Assembly (NCBI GenBank): GCA_017620025.1
Contig: JAFZRF010000008.1
Location: 1 to 64,000, forward strand
Direction: 5' to 3'
From: Ruminococcus sp.
GTDB lineage: Bacteria; Bacillota; Clostridia; Oscillospirales; Ruminococcaceae
Length of the DNA: 64,000 nucleotides
Below are positions 31,534-41,900 of this stretch, piece after piece. The translations under genes and the position numbers were made by a program. Position 1 is the stretch's first letter. Each line of letters starts with the position of its first letter. The notes under the pieces were generated by a model. The model was not told where the DNA came from and searched no databases. It was given only the letters and a program-made list of their open reading frames with translations.

Positions 31534-34500
31534 TTATGCAATTCTATCCTTGAAGAACTTCTCCGCTGTTATATCGCTGCTTGTTGAAGCTGCTGCGTAG
31601 AATTCAAGTATCAGTGAAGCATCTGCTGAATCAAGGAGACCGTCCTTGTTCACGTCGCCGGCTTTCTTTGCCTTTTCCGATACATCACCGTTTCCGGTGG
31701 AGAGCTTTGCGTAAAGGCTCAGTATCTCCGATGCGTCGTTTGCATCTGTGATATTATCGCCGTTGGTATCGCCGACTATACCTGTAAGTCCCGGTATATC
31801 TACGAGCTGAAGCTCGTAGGTGCCGTTTCCGTCGGTATCGGCGGATACGCCTAACTGCTCCCCGCTCACCTCGTGGATGAGTACCTTGTCGCAGTCCGTT
31901 GTGAACTGGCAGGATGTCTGTGAGTCAGCACCCTCTGCGGATACGTTAACGTCCCTGAGGTCATCGCCGATAAGCACGTAGCCGTTGCCCATTCTTCTGA
32001 ACTCGACCTGTGCGGACTCGCCGGATACCTCAACATTGTCCCAGGCAGTGGGGGAATGTCCCTCGTTGGATACCATAGTCACATTGAAACCGGACTTGTC
32101 GCCGCTCGCTCTTATCATGCCTGTGGGATCTATAAGCACCTCATCCGCATTGTCAAAGCAGAGACGTATCATGTCGTTTCCTGTTCTCAGCGTGAGGTCG
32201 ATATCCTCCTTCTCGCTGAGCCTGAGAAGATATGCCTTGTCTGTATCGTCAAGGATGAAGTTGAGCGCCTGTCCGTCCTCTTCCTCGTCCAGACCGCTTA
32301 TATCTGCGTATACCTTGACATCGTCCTCCATGCCGTCGCATACCGAATAGGTGCCGTCATCGTTGAGCTCGACCTTTTCAAAAGTATAATCGCAGTTTAT
32401 AGAAGCTATATTTGCAAACGGTATGAACTCAACAGAGCTCTGACCGCCTGTCTTGTCGAACAGGCTGTGATAGTTGACTATACCGAGTTCGGATGTGCAG
32501 CAGCCGAGCTGTGCATCGAGTTTTGAATCTGCGCCCTTGTAGAGATATCTCGGAACGATCCATGAACCGTCTGAGGTATTGATGTACATACAGGCGTTCT
32601 CTTTGAACTCTATGCAGTTCGGATCATAGGTTATGATCTTCTTGTCATAGATATTGCCGTTATTGTTGTACTCGCAGTCCTCTATGCCGTAGCCGACAAC
32701 GACGTGAGCCGCTCTCTTTACATTGCCGTTTCCGTCCGTATATGTGGAGTGGAACGGGATGAGCACGGGATATCCGCCGCTCACCTCTTCTATGATGAAC
32801 TGCGTCTTCACCTCCTCAGGAGTATCGTATATAGCCTGGTTCCGGCAGGCGGAGATGTAATCCGTGAGCTGTGCAAGATGATAGTAGTTGATCGCTGAGA
32901 TAACCTCATCCGTCGGAGGCACGGCTGCTGTATACGGTGAGGATGCATTTGGATCGATCGCAGACATATCAAGCATTCCGTAGCAGGAGAGCAGAGACAG
33001 AGCTGCCATGCCGTAGCATGAACCGGTCCACTTGCTGAGCTTCTTTGTATTGATACGCTCTATCTCGGAGTTGCTGAGTCCGCTTATGAGCTTTTCATAG
33101 TCCGCATCGGTCATAAAGTAATCACTGCGTTCCGGAGTCTTGAAGGCACTCGAAGAATTGCCGAAGCTCCAGTTATCAACGCCGTCATAGAAGGTTGCGG
33201 GCTGCTTTACTGCGGGAGCATTTTCGCTTCCCTCCGGTACGATAGTAACAGGCTTTACCTCTGCCGGAACAGCAACCGGTGCCTCCTGTTCGGAAACTGC
33301 CGGTGCCGTGGGTTCTGTATTCGTTGCAGGTTCAGTTACCACAGCTGGTGCTGCCGCCTTTTCAAGAGCAAACCTGAAGCTTGTATCGTCATCGGGAACG
33401 GAGAGCCAGCCGCTCTCAGAGGTGACATATCCGTCGGCTGTGCAGGTTATCTTCCAGTCGCCCTCGGGGATATCCCAGATATATTCGCCCTTGCTGTTTG
33501 TATAGGTATTTTCCTTCTGACCGTATCTGCTGAGATCGCAGCTGTATTCCATGCCGTCTTCGTCTCTTCCGACGAGTGAGAGCTCTGCGCCCTCAACAGG
33601 CTTGGAGGTCTTTGCGTCGTATACTGTACCCGAGGGAGAAGAAAGGAATACTATATGGCCGGGAGTTGTAAAGAAGCCGTCCGTGAGGTCTGCTTCCTTT
33701 CCGGCGTTTGCCTTGGTAACGATCACGATGTTCACGTCACAGGGAACACCGCCGAAGCTGCCTGAAGCAGTCCATACGCCGGCAGTGCTGTTGTACTGAG
33801 CCTTGATGCTCTTGAGAGAACCGTTTACGTTTGCTGTGACGTATACGCTGTCAACGAGATTTGAATTAGCTATACTGAGCGTGTAACGTGGCTTTGTATA
33901 TGACGGAGCATATACAACAGGGATCTTGCCCTCTGTGAAGGCTTTTGTGATATCGGTATCGCCCTCTGTCTCATCAGTGCAGATCTTTACGCTGCTGACG
34001 GAAGGCTGCTTTGCAGAGTATACCATGACAACTTCATCAGATACCGCATCTCCTGCCTTCGCATAGAATGTGAAGCTCTTGCCGTCGGCCGTATTTGCCG
34101 GAAGCTTGGGAGTAAGCGTATAGATTCCGGTATTCACGTTTGCAACGGTGGATGCGATATAGCTGCCGTTCATGTAGATGTCGATGCTCTCGCCCTCGGG
34201 AGCAGTTCCTCTTATAACAGGGCTGAGCGTTCCGGAGGTATCGGGAACACTGATGCCGATAGCCTTTACGGAGAGATCTGTCTTGCCGACAGGCGCCTCA
34301 AAGCTCGTGTCAAGACTGTTCCTGAGATCTACCGAGAGCGTGTATTCACCGGCCTCTCTGGCAACGGCTTCAAATCTTACAGTACCACTGTCCGATACAA
34401 AGGAAATAAGATCCTCCACACCGAGCTCGGGCTTACCGACTACCACGCCGGAGAGAACCTCCAGTGATGTGGGATCAACAGTTAATCCATCCGGTATATT

Positions 34501-36156
34501 AAGGGATAGTATATTTTCACCCTTGCTGCCGGCTATCGCCCCAAATGATACAATGAAGCCTACACGGTTGCCCACAGCGACTCTTGTCTTTTCGGCTGTG
34601 ACCTCTGTACCGGATGCGTTGAGGCTGACAAAGCGTGGATCCTTCAGTGAGTAGCAGCCTTTGAAAGCATCGCTCGCTGCCTTGAAGGAACCGGCCTTGC
34701 CGGGATAGCTGATGACTGAAAGATTCTCACAGCCGCTGAATGCGCCGGCTGAGAAGGTCTTTACAGCACCGGGGACAGTTACGCTCTCGAGCGCTGTATC
34801 GCCGGAGAACACTCCGTTCTCGAGTGTTTTTATACCGCTGCCGATGACTGCTGTTTTCAGCTTCTTACAGTCGCTGAAAGCTGATGCCCCGAGCTTTGTT
34901 ACACTGTTGGGAAGCTCTATGCTCTTCAGTCCGCTTCCCTCAAATGCTTCGCCGCCGACAGTCTCGACGCTTTCGGGGATAACAATGCTTTTCAGCATGG
35001 TCGTGCCTGCAAAGGCGCTGCCTCCGATCGTTCTTACCGTATCAGGGATAATGACTTTTTCAAGATTTGCCGAGCCGCTGAAGCAGTTATAGGGGATGGC
35101 ATCCATGCCGTCCTTGAATACTGCGGTCTTAAGTGAAGCGCAGCCCTTGAATGCTGAATCGCAGATAGTGAGAGTCGTAGGTACAACGACCTCCATGATG
35201 TTCGTTCCGTAAAATGCGTTGCTTCTGATTATCTCCAGACCGTCCGGGAGGTTGATGGCTGCAAGGTCGGTGCAGCCTTTGAAAGCTTCTGCGCTTATCG
35301 TTTTTACTGATGCCGGGATATTTACCTGTTTAAGCGCCTTTACGCCTGACATACATCTGTAGGGTACTGTCACCGTGCCCTTTGCAAAGGTGACCTTTCT
35401 GAGTACCTTGCTGTCTGCAAAGCTTCCCTCACATTTCTCGAGCGATGCGGGGAGAGTGATCTCAGTAAGACCGGAGCCATAGAACGCTCCGCTTCCGATC
35501 TCCCTGAGCTTGCTCGGCATATTTGCCTTTCTCAGGCTGTCGCAGTTCTTAAAGGCATCCTTGCCTATCGTCTTTACAGAATCGGGCATGACAACTTCCT
35601 TAAGGGCATGGATGTTCTGAAGACATCCTTCGGGAATAGCTGTGATGCCTGATGCGAATACGGCCATTTCAAGTGAACTGCAGCCGTTGAATCCTGAAGA
35701 GCAGGATACAAGTGTCGAGGGGATATTGACAGCTGTGAAACCGCACAGGTAGAACGCATAATTACCTATGGTCTCAAGACCCTCGTTGAGTTCGATTTTT
35801 TCAAGACAGGTACAGCCTCTGAAAGCTTCGTCTCCGATCTCCTTCATCGTGTGGGGGAGTTTTACGGATACCAGCTCTGTCTTTGAAAAGAATGCCTTCT
35901 TGCCGATGGAGATAACAGGCTTTCCTCCGATGGCTTCCGGTATGGTGAGATTTGATGCTGTACCGGTATATCCGGTAATCGTGACTCCTTTTTCTGTTTC
36001 TGCGTATGTGATGTCGCCGGATACATGATCATCGGCGCTTGCGGTGAGTAACTGGGGTCCGGAAACCAGACCGGTCCCGGGCAGCATTGAAGTACCGCCG
36101 GTGGTCATGGAAGCTGCCAGGACCGCAGCCACAAACCTTGAGACCCTATTCTTCAT
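31534..36156 (-). CDS. giant secreted BspA-type LRR protein with papain-like cysteine protease core and C-terminal dockerin
   Basis: A protein of 1540 residues. Signal peptide 1-41. BspA-type LRR_5 repeats fill about 50-510, as in SIGKKAFFSKTELVSVKLP and the repeated AFxGC units. A beta-sandwich region (about 515-840) is followed by a carboxypeptidase-regulatory-like domain (843-925) with TNSKGEYIWDIPEGDWKIT. After a Pro/Val linker comes a protease-like core: Cys1047 in WTGSCYGMAAL, His1151 in AAHVVVGYG and Asp1178 in TYDPN, spaced as in papain/C39-type enzymes. A beta-rich domain (about 1230-1450) and a type I dockerin (1462-1528, DTNGDNITDAND and DVNKDGLLDSAD) complete it. Catalysis is inferred from motifs. 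No cohesin protein is seen nearby. Confidence 0.88.
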   Translation of the reverse strand: MKNRVSRFVAAVLAASMTTGGTSMLPGTGLVSGPQLLTASADDHVSGDITYAETEKGVTITGYTGTASNLTIPEAIGGKPVISIGKKAFFSKTELVSVKLPHTMKEIGDEAFRGCTCLEKIELNEGLETIGNYAFYLCGFTAVNIPSTLVSCSSGFNGCSSLEMAVFASGITAIPEGCLQNIHALKEVVMPDSVKTIGKDAFKNCDSLRKANMPSKLREIGSGAFYGSGLTEITLPASLEKCEGSFADSKVLRKVTFAKGTVTVPYRCMSGVKALKQVNIPASVKTISAEAFKGCTDLAAINLPDGLEIIRSNAFYGTNIMEVVVPTTLTICDSAFKGCASLKTAVFKDGMDAIPYNCFSGSANLEKVIIPDTVRTIGGSAFAGTTMLKSIVIPESVETVGGEAFEGSGLKSIELPNSVTKLGASAFSDCKKLKTAVIGSGIKTLENGVFSGDTALESVTVPGAVKTFSAGAFSGCENLSVISYPGKAGSFKAASDAFKGCYSLKDPRFVSLNASGTEVTAEKTRVAVGNRVGFIVSFGAIAGSKGENILSLNIPDGLTVDPTSLEVLSGVVVGKPELGVEDLISFVSDSGTVRFEAVAREAGEYTLSVDLRNSLDTSFEAPVGKTDLSVKAIGISVPDTSGTLSPVIRGTAPEGESIDIYMNGSYIASTVANVNTGIYTLTPKLPANTADGKSFTFYAKAGDAVSDEVVMVYSAKQPSVSSVKICTDETEGDTDITKAFTEGKIPVVYAPSYTKPRYTLSIANSNLVDSVYVTANVNGSLKSIKAQYNSTAGVWTASGSFGGVPCDVNIVIVTKANAGKEADLTDGFFTTPGHIVFLSSPSGTVYDAKTSKPVEGAELSLVGRDEDGMEYSCDLSRYGQKENTYTNSKGEYIWDIPEGDWKITCTADGYVTSESGWLSVPDDDTSFRFALEKAAAPAVVTEPATNTEPTAPAVSEQEAPVAVPAEVKPVTIVPEGSENAPAVKQPATFYDGVDNWSFGNSSSAFKTPERSDYFMTDADYEKLISGLSNSEIERINTKKLSKWTGSCYGMAALSLLSCYGMLDMSAIDPNASSPYTAAVPPTDEVISAINYYHLAQLTDYISACRNQAIYDTPEEVKTQFIIEEVSGGYPVLIPFHSTYTDGNGNVKRAAHVVVGYGIEDCEYNNNGNIYDKKIITYDPNCIEFKENACMYINTSDGSWIVPRYLYKGADSKLDAQLGCCTSELGIVNYHSLFDKTGGQSSVEFIPFANIASINCDYTFEKVELNDDGTYSVCDGMEDDVKVYADISGLDEEEDGQALNFILDDTDKAYLLRLSEKEDIDLTLRTGNDMIRLCFDNADEVLIDPTGMIRASGDKSGFNVTMVSNEGHSPTAWDNVEVSGESAQVEFRRMGNGYVLIGDDLRDVNVSAEGADSQTSCQFTTDCDKVLIHEVSGEQLGVSADTDGNGTYELQLVDIPGLTGIVGDTNGDNITDANDASEILSLYAKLSTGNGDVSEKAKKAGDVNKDGLLDSADASLILEFYAAASTSSDITAEKFFKDRIA

Positions 36157-36448
36157 TTATTTTTCCTCCGATGAGTTTTTTACGGCAGAGTAACCGCTGT
36201 ATATTATTATACATCTTTTTGTCACAATAGGGAATACTATATGTAAACTTTGTCAAAAATTCAAAAAGTAGTAAAATCATGCATATACAGGTTGTGAAAA
36301 ACATACAAAATTATACAGACAACTACCCTTTCTTTTTGTTCTCTATCGTGCTGTTTTATGACAAATGATATAATATTGTGCATAATGGTGCTATTTTAGC
36401 ACGATTATCCACTTTGTCAATGTGATGAGATTGCGAATCCAAAAATAG
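36157..36448. other. AT-rich upstream region of the LRR-protease gene
   Basis: No gene is seen. The minus strand has TATAAT ten bases after TTGTGA, and a perfect TTGACA farther upstream, but no properly spaced pair, so the promoter is unclear and may need an activator or alternative sigma factor. GTGCTATTTTAGCAC, a perfect hairpin, lies near 36389-36403. Confidence 0.45.
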
Positions 36449-36478
36449 AAAAAAAGGAGCCGCCCGAAGGACGACTCC
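36449..36478 (-). terminator. terminator of the first sigma/anti-sigma operon
   Basis: GGAGTCGTCC-TTCG-GGGCGGCTCC stem (two mismatches) on the minus strand, then seven T. It is about 85 nt after the stop of the anti-sigma gene. Confidence 0.8.
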
Positions 36479-36564
36479 AGTTATGTAATTATCATTTTTT
36501 CTCATTCCGGCCTCCGCTCAAGGGGCACCGTCTCTTGAGAATCAAATACTGATGTGAAATGAAC

Positions 36565-38097
36565 TTAACCCGCACGTACTATCCTTGCCATGCCGCCGTT
36601 GCCGAGATATATCTCGTCCGGATGTGCGTCATCGTAGTAGCCGCCCAGATAGAAGCTTCCGTTCTTGTAGAAATTCACTGTCGGCATCTTTGTGCCGCCG
36701 ATCTCCTCATAGCCTGTCTTTACTGTGCCTGTTGAGGTGTTGCCTTCTGTATCCGTATAGGAGTAAGTTCCGTCTGCGTTCACGGTGATCGTACCGACAT
36801 CTATGGGATCTACAACAACTGAATTATTTCCGTTTGATTCCTGATAAGTCCACTTTCCCGCAAGAGTCCTGATGTCAAGAGGTGAATCCCCGCTGCTGTC
36901 AAGTGCATAGCTGCCACGGATAAGTCTTGCCATGCCGCCGTTGCCGATATACATCTCGTCGGGTCTCTCTGCTACGTACAGCACGCTGAAAATGCAGTCT
37001 GCGCCGTTCTGATAGAAGCTGAAGTACGGCATATCCACACCGTTCAGCTCCTCAGCATCCTTGACTACCGTGCCGTAGGAAGTATTTCCTTCGGCATCGG
37101 TATAGGTGTATGACCAGTTGGAGTTTACAGTTATCGCTGCGATGTTCTTTGCGCCTCTGTCAACGGTGTAATTACCGTCGGATTCCTGATATGTCCATGT
37201 TCCTGTGATGTCTGTGATATCTGCCTTAGAAGCGGGAGTATCCTTGCTCAGGGGCAGCTTGCCGCGTACAAGGCGGGCCAGTCCGCCGTTGCCTATATAC
37301 ATTTCATCCTGACTTTCCTTACGGTATGTTGCGCTGAACTGACGCTCCGAACCGCTGTAGAAATTGACATTTATAAACTCTGTTTCCATTATCTTTTCGG
37401 TGCTGAACTCTATCCTGCCGTTTGTTACTTTTCCGGCGGAATCGATATAGGTGTAGGTGCCGTCTGAATTGATGTCTACCTGTGCGATATTCCTTGCGCC
37501 CTTGTCAACGGTATAGTTTCCGCTTGACTCCTGATAGGTCCACTCGCCGGCGATATCCCTGATATCAAGTAATTTGGCAGCTTCCTCAGTTGTCTCTTCT
37601 GTTGCGTCCTCTGTGGTATCCTCAGTCGCTGCCTCTGTAGTCGTATCCGTGGAGACTTCTGTTGCGGCTGTACCGTCAGTGCCTGTGCCTGTCAGTACAG
37701 ATGATACGATGAGTGTATCCGTGGAATCCGATGTTGCATCCGTAGCCGAAGGAGGAAGGCTGTCCTCACCGTTAAAGGGATTGCCGTTCCTGTTGAGAAG
37801 AACTGTGCTTCCGATAACGATGCCTGCGATAAGAACTACTGATGCAGCCATGCTCAGAGTTGAGAGCCATGCAGGTCTTCTGCTGTGCTCAACACCCTCA
37901 ACAGTGTCGTTCTCCGTCATTGTGATGTTCCTGTTGTTCCTGTCATATTCCTTTTCCATCTTCTTAAACTTCTTTTCGCTCTTGGCAAGTATCCTGTCGA
38001 GCTGCTTGTCCGATATCTCCGGACATTTGTCTATAAGTCTGTTCATTGAATCATTCTCCGCATTTTCAAGGAGATCAAATAATTTCTTCTCATTCAT
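36565..38097 (-). CDS. putative membrane anti-sigma factor with three extracellular tandem repeats
   Basis: A 510-residue single-pass protein. The cytoplasmic part (1-77) is helical and charged (LFDLLENAENDSMNRLIDKCP, LDRILAKSEKKFKKMEKEYD), as in anti-sigma heads. One membrane helix covers about 78-103 (LSTLSMAASVVLIAGIVIGS). A long Thr/Glu/Asp linker (about 115-172) leads to three copies of a 105-residue beta-rich module at about 175-278, 292-395 and 406-510. Each starts GxWTYQESxGN and ends IYIGNGGMARLIRG or similar. No known Pfam name is given to the module; it resembles small calycin-like folds. The gene starts 15 nt after an ECF sigma gene, which is the basis for the anti-sigma call. Confidence 0.72.
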   Translation of the reverse strand: MNEKKLFDLLENAENDSMNRLIDKCPEISDKQLDRILAKSEKKFKKMEKEYDRNNRNITMTENDTVEGVEHSRRPAWLSTLSMAASVVLIAGIVIGSTVLLNRNGNPFNGEDSLPPSATDATSDSTDTLIVSSVLTGTGTDGTAATEVSTDTTTEAATEDTTEDATEETTEEAAKLLDIRDIAGEWTYQESSGNYTVDKGARNIAQVDINSDGTYTYIDSAGKVTNGRIEFSTEKIMETEFINVNFYSGSERQFSATYRKESQDEMYIGNGGLARLVRGKLPLSKDTPASKADITDITGTWTYQESDGNYTVDRGAKNIAAITVNSNWSYTYTDAEGNTSYGTVVKDAEELNGVDMPYFSFYQNGADCIFSVLYVAERPDEMYIGNGGMARLIRGSYALDSSGDSPLDIRTLAGKWTYQESNGNNSVVVDPIDVGTITVNADGTYSYTDTEGNTSTGTVKTGYEEIGGTKMPTVNFYKNGSFYLGGYYDDAHPDEIYLGNGGMARIVRAG

Positions 38098-38112
38098 AGC
38101 TCTGCCGCCTCC

Positions 38113-38679
38113 TTATATAGTCATTCCGACTTCGACAAGCTTCGACCGCAGCTTGTCCATAGCTCTTGAGCATCTCACCCTGACAGCATTCGATGTCATC
38201 GATACCGCCTTGGCGATCTCTTTGGAATCACGGTTATAATAGAATTTCTGGATAATGATAGTCGCATCGGGTTCGCCGAGCTCGTATATCTTATCGAGGA
38301 GCACACGGCGGAGTTCAGAACGGTCAGCGTGATCTTCAACGCTGAAATCCGAGGCAAGCATTCCCATGTCCTCATCGTCTGCATCGGCAATATGATTCGC
38401 TCTGGCTGTCAGGCTCCGGAAAGCGTCTATCGCCTTTCTCTGTGCGATAGTTGATATGAGGTACTTGACGTCATTCGCCGATTCTGCATCTATCTTGCAT
38501 TTCATGAACAGATCAGCAAACACATCGCTGACGCATTCCTCAACATCCTCCTCGGTGCCGCAGCCCCTCAGTTTATTGTAAACGATAGCATAAACATATC
38601 TGCCGTATTCCCTGACGAGAGCTTTATGACATTCGGCAGGCGATCTCTTTATCATCTCTGCCAGTTCCATGCTTGTCAT
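38113..38679 (-). CDS. ECF-type sigma-70 family RNA polymerase sigma factor
   Basis: A 188-residue sigma factor. Region 2 lies at about 15-85 (VREYGRYVYAIVYNKLRGCG, VEECVSDVFADLFMKC, KYLISTIAQRKAIDAFR). Region 4 is at about 125-180 (LGEPDATIIIQKFYYNRDSKEIAKAVSMTSNAVRVRCSRA), with the helix-turn-helix at the end. No region 3 or other extensions. The start at 38679 has AAGGAGG seven bases away; an ATG two codons earlier touches that site. It is followed by the membrane anti-sigma gene after 15 nt. The upstream region shows TGTAAC, a possible ECF-type -35 element, so autoregulation is conceivable. Confidence 0.88.
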   Translation of the reverse strand: MTSMELAEMIKRSPAECHKALVREYGRYVYAIVYNKLRGCGTEEDVEECVSDVFADLFMKCKIDAESANDVKYLISTIAQRKAIDAFRSLTARANHIADADDEDMGMLASDFSVEDHADRSELRRVLLDKIYELGEPDATIIIQKFYYNRDSKEIAKAVSMTSNAVRVRCSRAMDKLRSKLVEVGMTI

Positions 38680-38864
38680 TTTCATTCCTCCTTGATATGT
38701 ATTTCGAGACAGTGCCTGACCGGTGCGGCTGTGCATTCCTGTCTCAGGTCGACCTTTCATAACCAATAATCGCAGCACCTGCATCAGGTGTTACATCTCC
38801 GGAGATATTTTTTTGTTATTTTTCATTTTAGCACATTTTACGGCGGTATTCAATAGGCGTGCAT

Positions 38865-38898
38865 ATAAAAAGAGCCGCCCATCACTGATGAGCGGCCG
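38865..38898 (-). terminator. terminator of the DUF285 surface protein gene
   Basis: A stem of CCGCTCATCA and TGATGGGCGG type around a one-to-three base centre (one mismatch), followed on the minus strand by CTCTTTTTATA. Confidence 0.75.
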
Positions 38899-38905
38899 TG
38901 GTATA

Positions 38906-41900
38906 TTACTTGTTTTTGTATTCAACTGCAGCCTTGTAATACTCATACAAAGCACACATTGCGTCATATTCAGGATCATTCTTGGGACCGGCTATGCACT
39001 CATAAGCATAGGAGAGCGCACCGGCCTTGTATACAGTCGTGCCGGAGGAGGTAGTGACCCTGACAGTATGCATCTCGTTGAGCCTATGCGCCGGGATGCC
39101 GGTGACTGATACCTGTAATCTGCCGTCGCTGAGCTGCTTCAGAGTTGCGGCCTTTCCGTCAACAGTCGCTGTGACATTGCCGGTATATCCTGATTCCTTC
39201 TTTATCTTGAAGTTGATGGCGGTATCGGAATCAAGTACAAGAGTATAGTTGACCTTCTCGATGCTGCCGTTGCTGCCGAATGACTTCTGCAGACCTCCAA
39301 GTGCTGAAAGATAGGTGTTCTTTCGGCTGTTATATGTCGAATGGGTTGTATAGGCCTTCTTCATACTTAAATGGTCGGTGCCGAGAGTCCAGGGCGAAGA
39401 GGAATACTTGGACAGATACCTCTGCATATAATAACCGTAATCGTTGATTCCCTTGATAAGGTTCCATGTCTTTTCTTCATCGTTCTCGTTGAACTTTTCA
39501 AGGTATTCCTCAGCAGTTGATACTGTCCGGAGCGTATGCTGCTTTCCGTCCGGTGTATAGTAGGTCAGGACAGCATTTACCTTGTCAGCCATAGAGACCG
39601 AGTTGAGCTTGCAGTTGAAGCCGTAGTAGGTTTTGCTGGCGTTCATCCTGCTGCGGTCGAACATGGCCTTCTGCGTTTTGCCGTTGACAGTGAATTCAAC
39701 GAAGCATGAATCGAGCTTGTCATCCGGCACTCCGTTGAGGGCAACGTAGAAGTTGAGAGATATGCTTCCGCCGAGAGTCATGGAATTTGTCCTGAAACCG
39801 ATATTTCTTTCCGTAAAGTAACCCGGCTTGCTGCTTCCGCCGTCGATGCGGGCATAGGTCTTGTCTCCCTTTTTGTAATATGCATAAGTCGATCCGCTTC
39901 CGCCTGTAAGCTTGTTGCAGTTATCGAACATTGTATCTGACTGCGTTACGCCGGCCGTGCTCCATTTGCTGCCTGCATAGATGGTTTTCAGTGCGTTGCA
40001 GCTGTAGAACATATGTGACATATTGCTTACCTTGCTTGTGTCAAAGCTGCTGATATCCAGCTCTGTAAGCTTGCTGCAGCAGCGGAACATATGATCGGCA
40101 TATTTGAGACTCTCTGTATTCCATCCGGTCATATCGAGTGAAACAAGCGAAGAACACGCTGCGAACATATTGCTCATACCTGTGACCTTCGCTGTATTGA
40201 ATCCGCTGAGATCAAGCTCACGGAGCTGACTGCAGCCGCTGAACATACCGTTCATCGCTGTTACATTGCTCGTATCGAATCCGCTCAGGTCAAGAGAGCC
40301 AAGCTTCTCACAGCCCGCAAACATATAGTCCATATCAGTAACATTGTTTGTATTCAGGGCTTCTATATTAACAGTTTCAAGTTTGTTGCAGGCTGCGAAC
40401 ATATGGGCGGTGTTCGTAACTCTTGAAGAAAAGTTTCCCAGTTTAACAGATGTCAGTAACGGGCAGTTATAGAACATAGCCTCCGCGGTTGTGACATTGT
40501 ATGCGCCTGCATTACTGAGGTCTATAGTCCTTACATTGTTGAAGTGTGCAAACAGTCCGGTCGAGGTTTCCGGAAGGAGCGCACCGGGATCTGCAACTAT
40601 ATGCAATACATTCTTATCGGAATTCTGTCCGTTGTACTTTGCAACTTCCGTAGCAGATACTCTGCCGAGAAGATGCAGTGTGCCTGTTTTCTCATCGAAC
40701 CGGCAGCATTTCAGGGTAAAATAGCCCGGCTGCCTGTAACTGTCTATCCTTGCATATTCGCCTTCTATGTAATTTGCATTATAGACTGTTCCGTTTCCGC
40801 CGACCAGCGAAGTGCAGCCATCAAACATATAGTATGCACGGCGTATATTGTTCCAGTCTGTGGAAGCATAGATCGTTTTCAGAGAATAGCATCCATCAAA
40901 CATCCATGACGCATCTTTTTCGCTTTCCATAGAGAATCCGCTCAGATCAAGCTCAGTAAGCTTCTCGCAGCCGCTGAACATAGCTGTAAAATACTCCACT
41001 TTCTTTGAAGTGAAGCTGCTCATATCCACCGATTCCAGTTCCTTGCAGCCCTCAAACAAATATGCCATTTCGATAACATTGCTTGTGTCAAATCCGCTAA
41101 TATCGACTGTTTTCAGTTTTTCACATCCATGGAACATCAAAGCAATCCTGGTGGCTCTGCTTGAATCCGCATTTGAGAGATCAACTGATTCAAGATTCTG
41201 CCACAAACGATCAGCTGGTGAAGGCTTGCAGAACATCGAATTGCAATCCTCCGGCAATACTGTTCCCGGTGCTGCCGTTACTGACTTTACACGGTCATTC
41301 TCCCTGTATGTCCATACGTCCTCTCTGGTGAACTTGTCTCCGTTGAGAGTGAGCACACCGGTGTTCACATTGAAGGTAACGCCACGCTGCGTGAAATATC
41401 CGGAATAGTAGGGCGGATAATCCGGAAAGGCCCGTTCAACATCCGTCAGACCGGCATTATATTTCGTTCCGGCGCCGCCGACAAGAGAGGTACAGCCGGC
41501 GAACATGGACGAACTTCTGAATACATTCGTTGTGTTGAATTCGTGGATAGTGATGGTCTTTAGTGCTCCGCAGCCCGCAAACATCTTCGTCATATCGTCA
41601 ACATTATCGGTATGGAAGGATGACAGATCGAGAGCCTTCAGGCTTCTGCACATCTCAAACATACTTTCCATGCACTGAACATTTGCGGTGTCAAAACTGC
41701 TGAGATCAAGGCCCTCAAGAGAGGTGCAGTTGCAGAACATAAACTTCATGTTCGTTACCTGCGCGGTACTGAAGCTGCTCAGGTCAAGAGCGTACAGCAC
41801 AGGACAGTCCATGAACATAGCGGTCATATTGGTGACGCTGCTTGTATCCAGGGCACTCAGATCGAGCTCCTCCAGCCAGCTGCATCCTCTGAACATCTCG

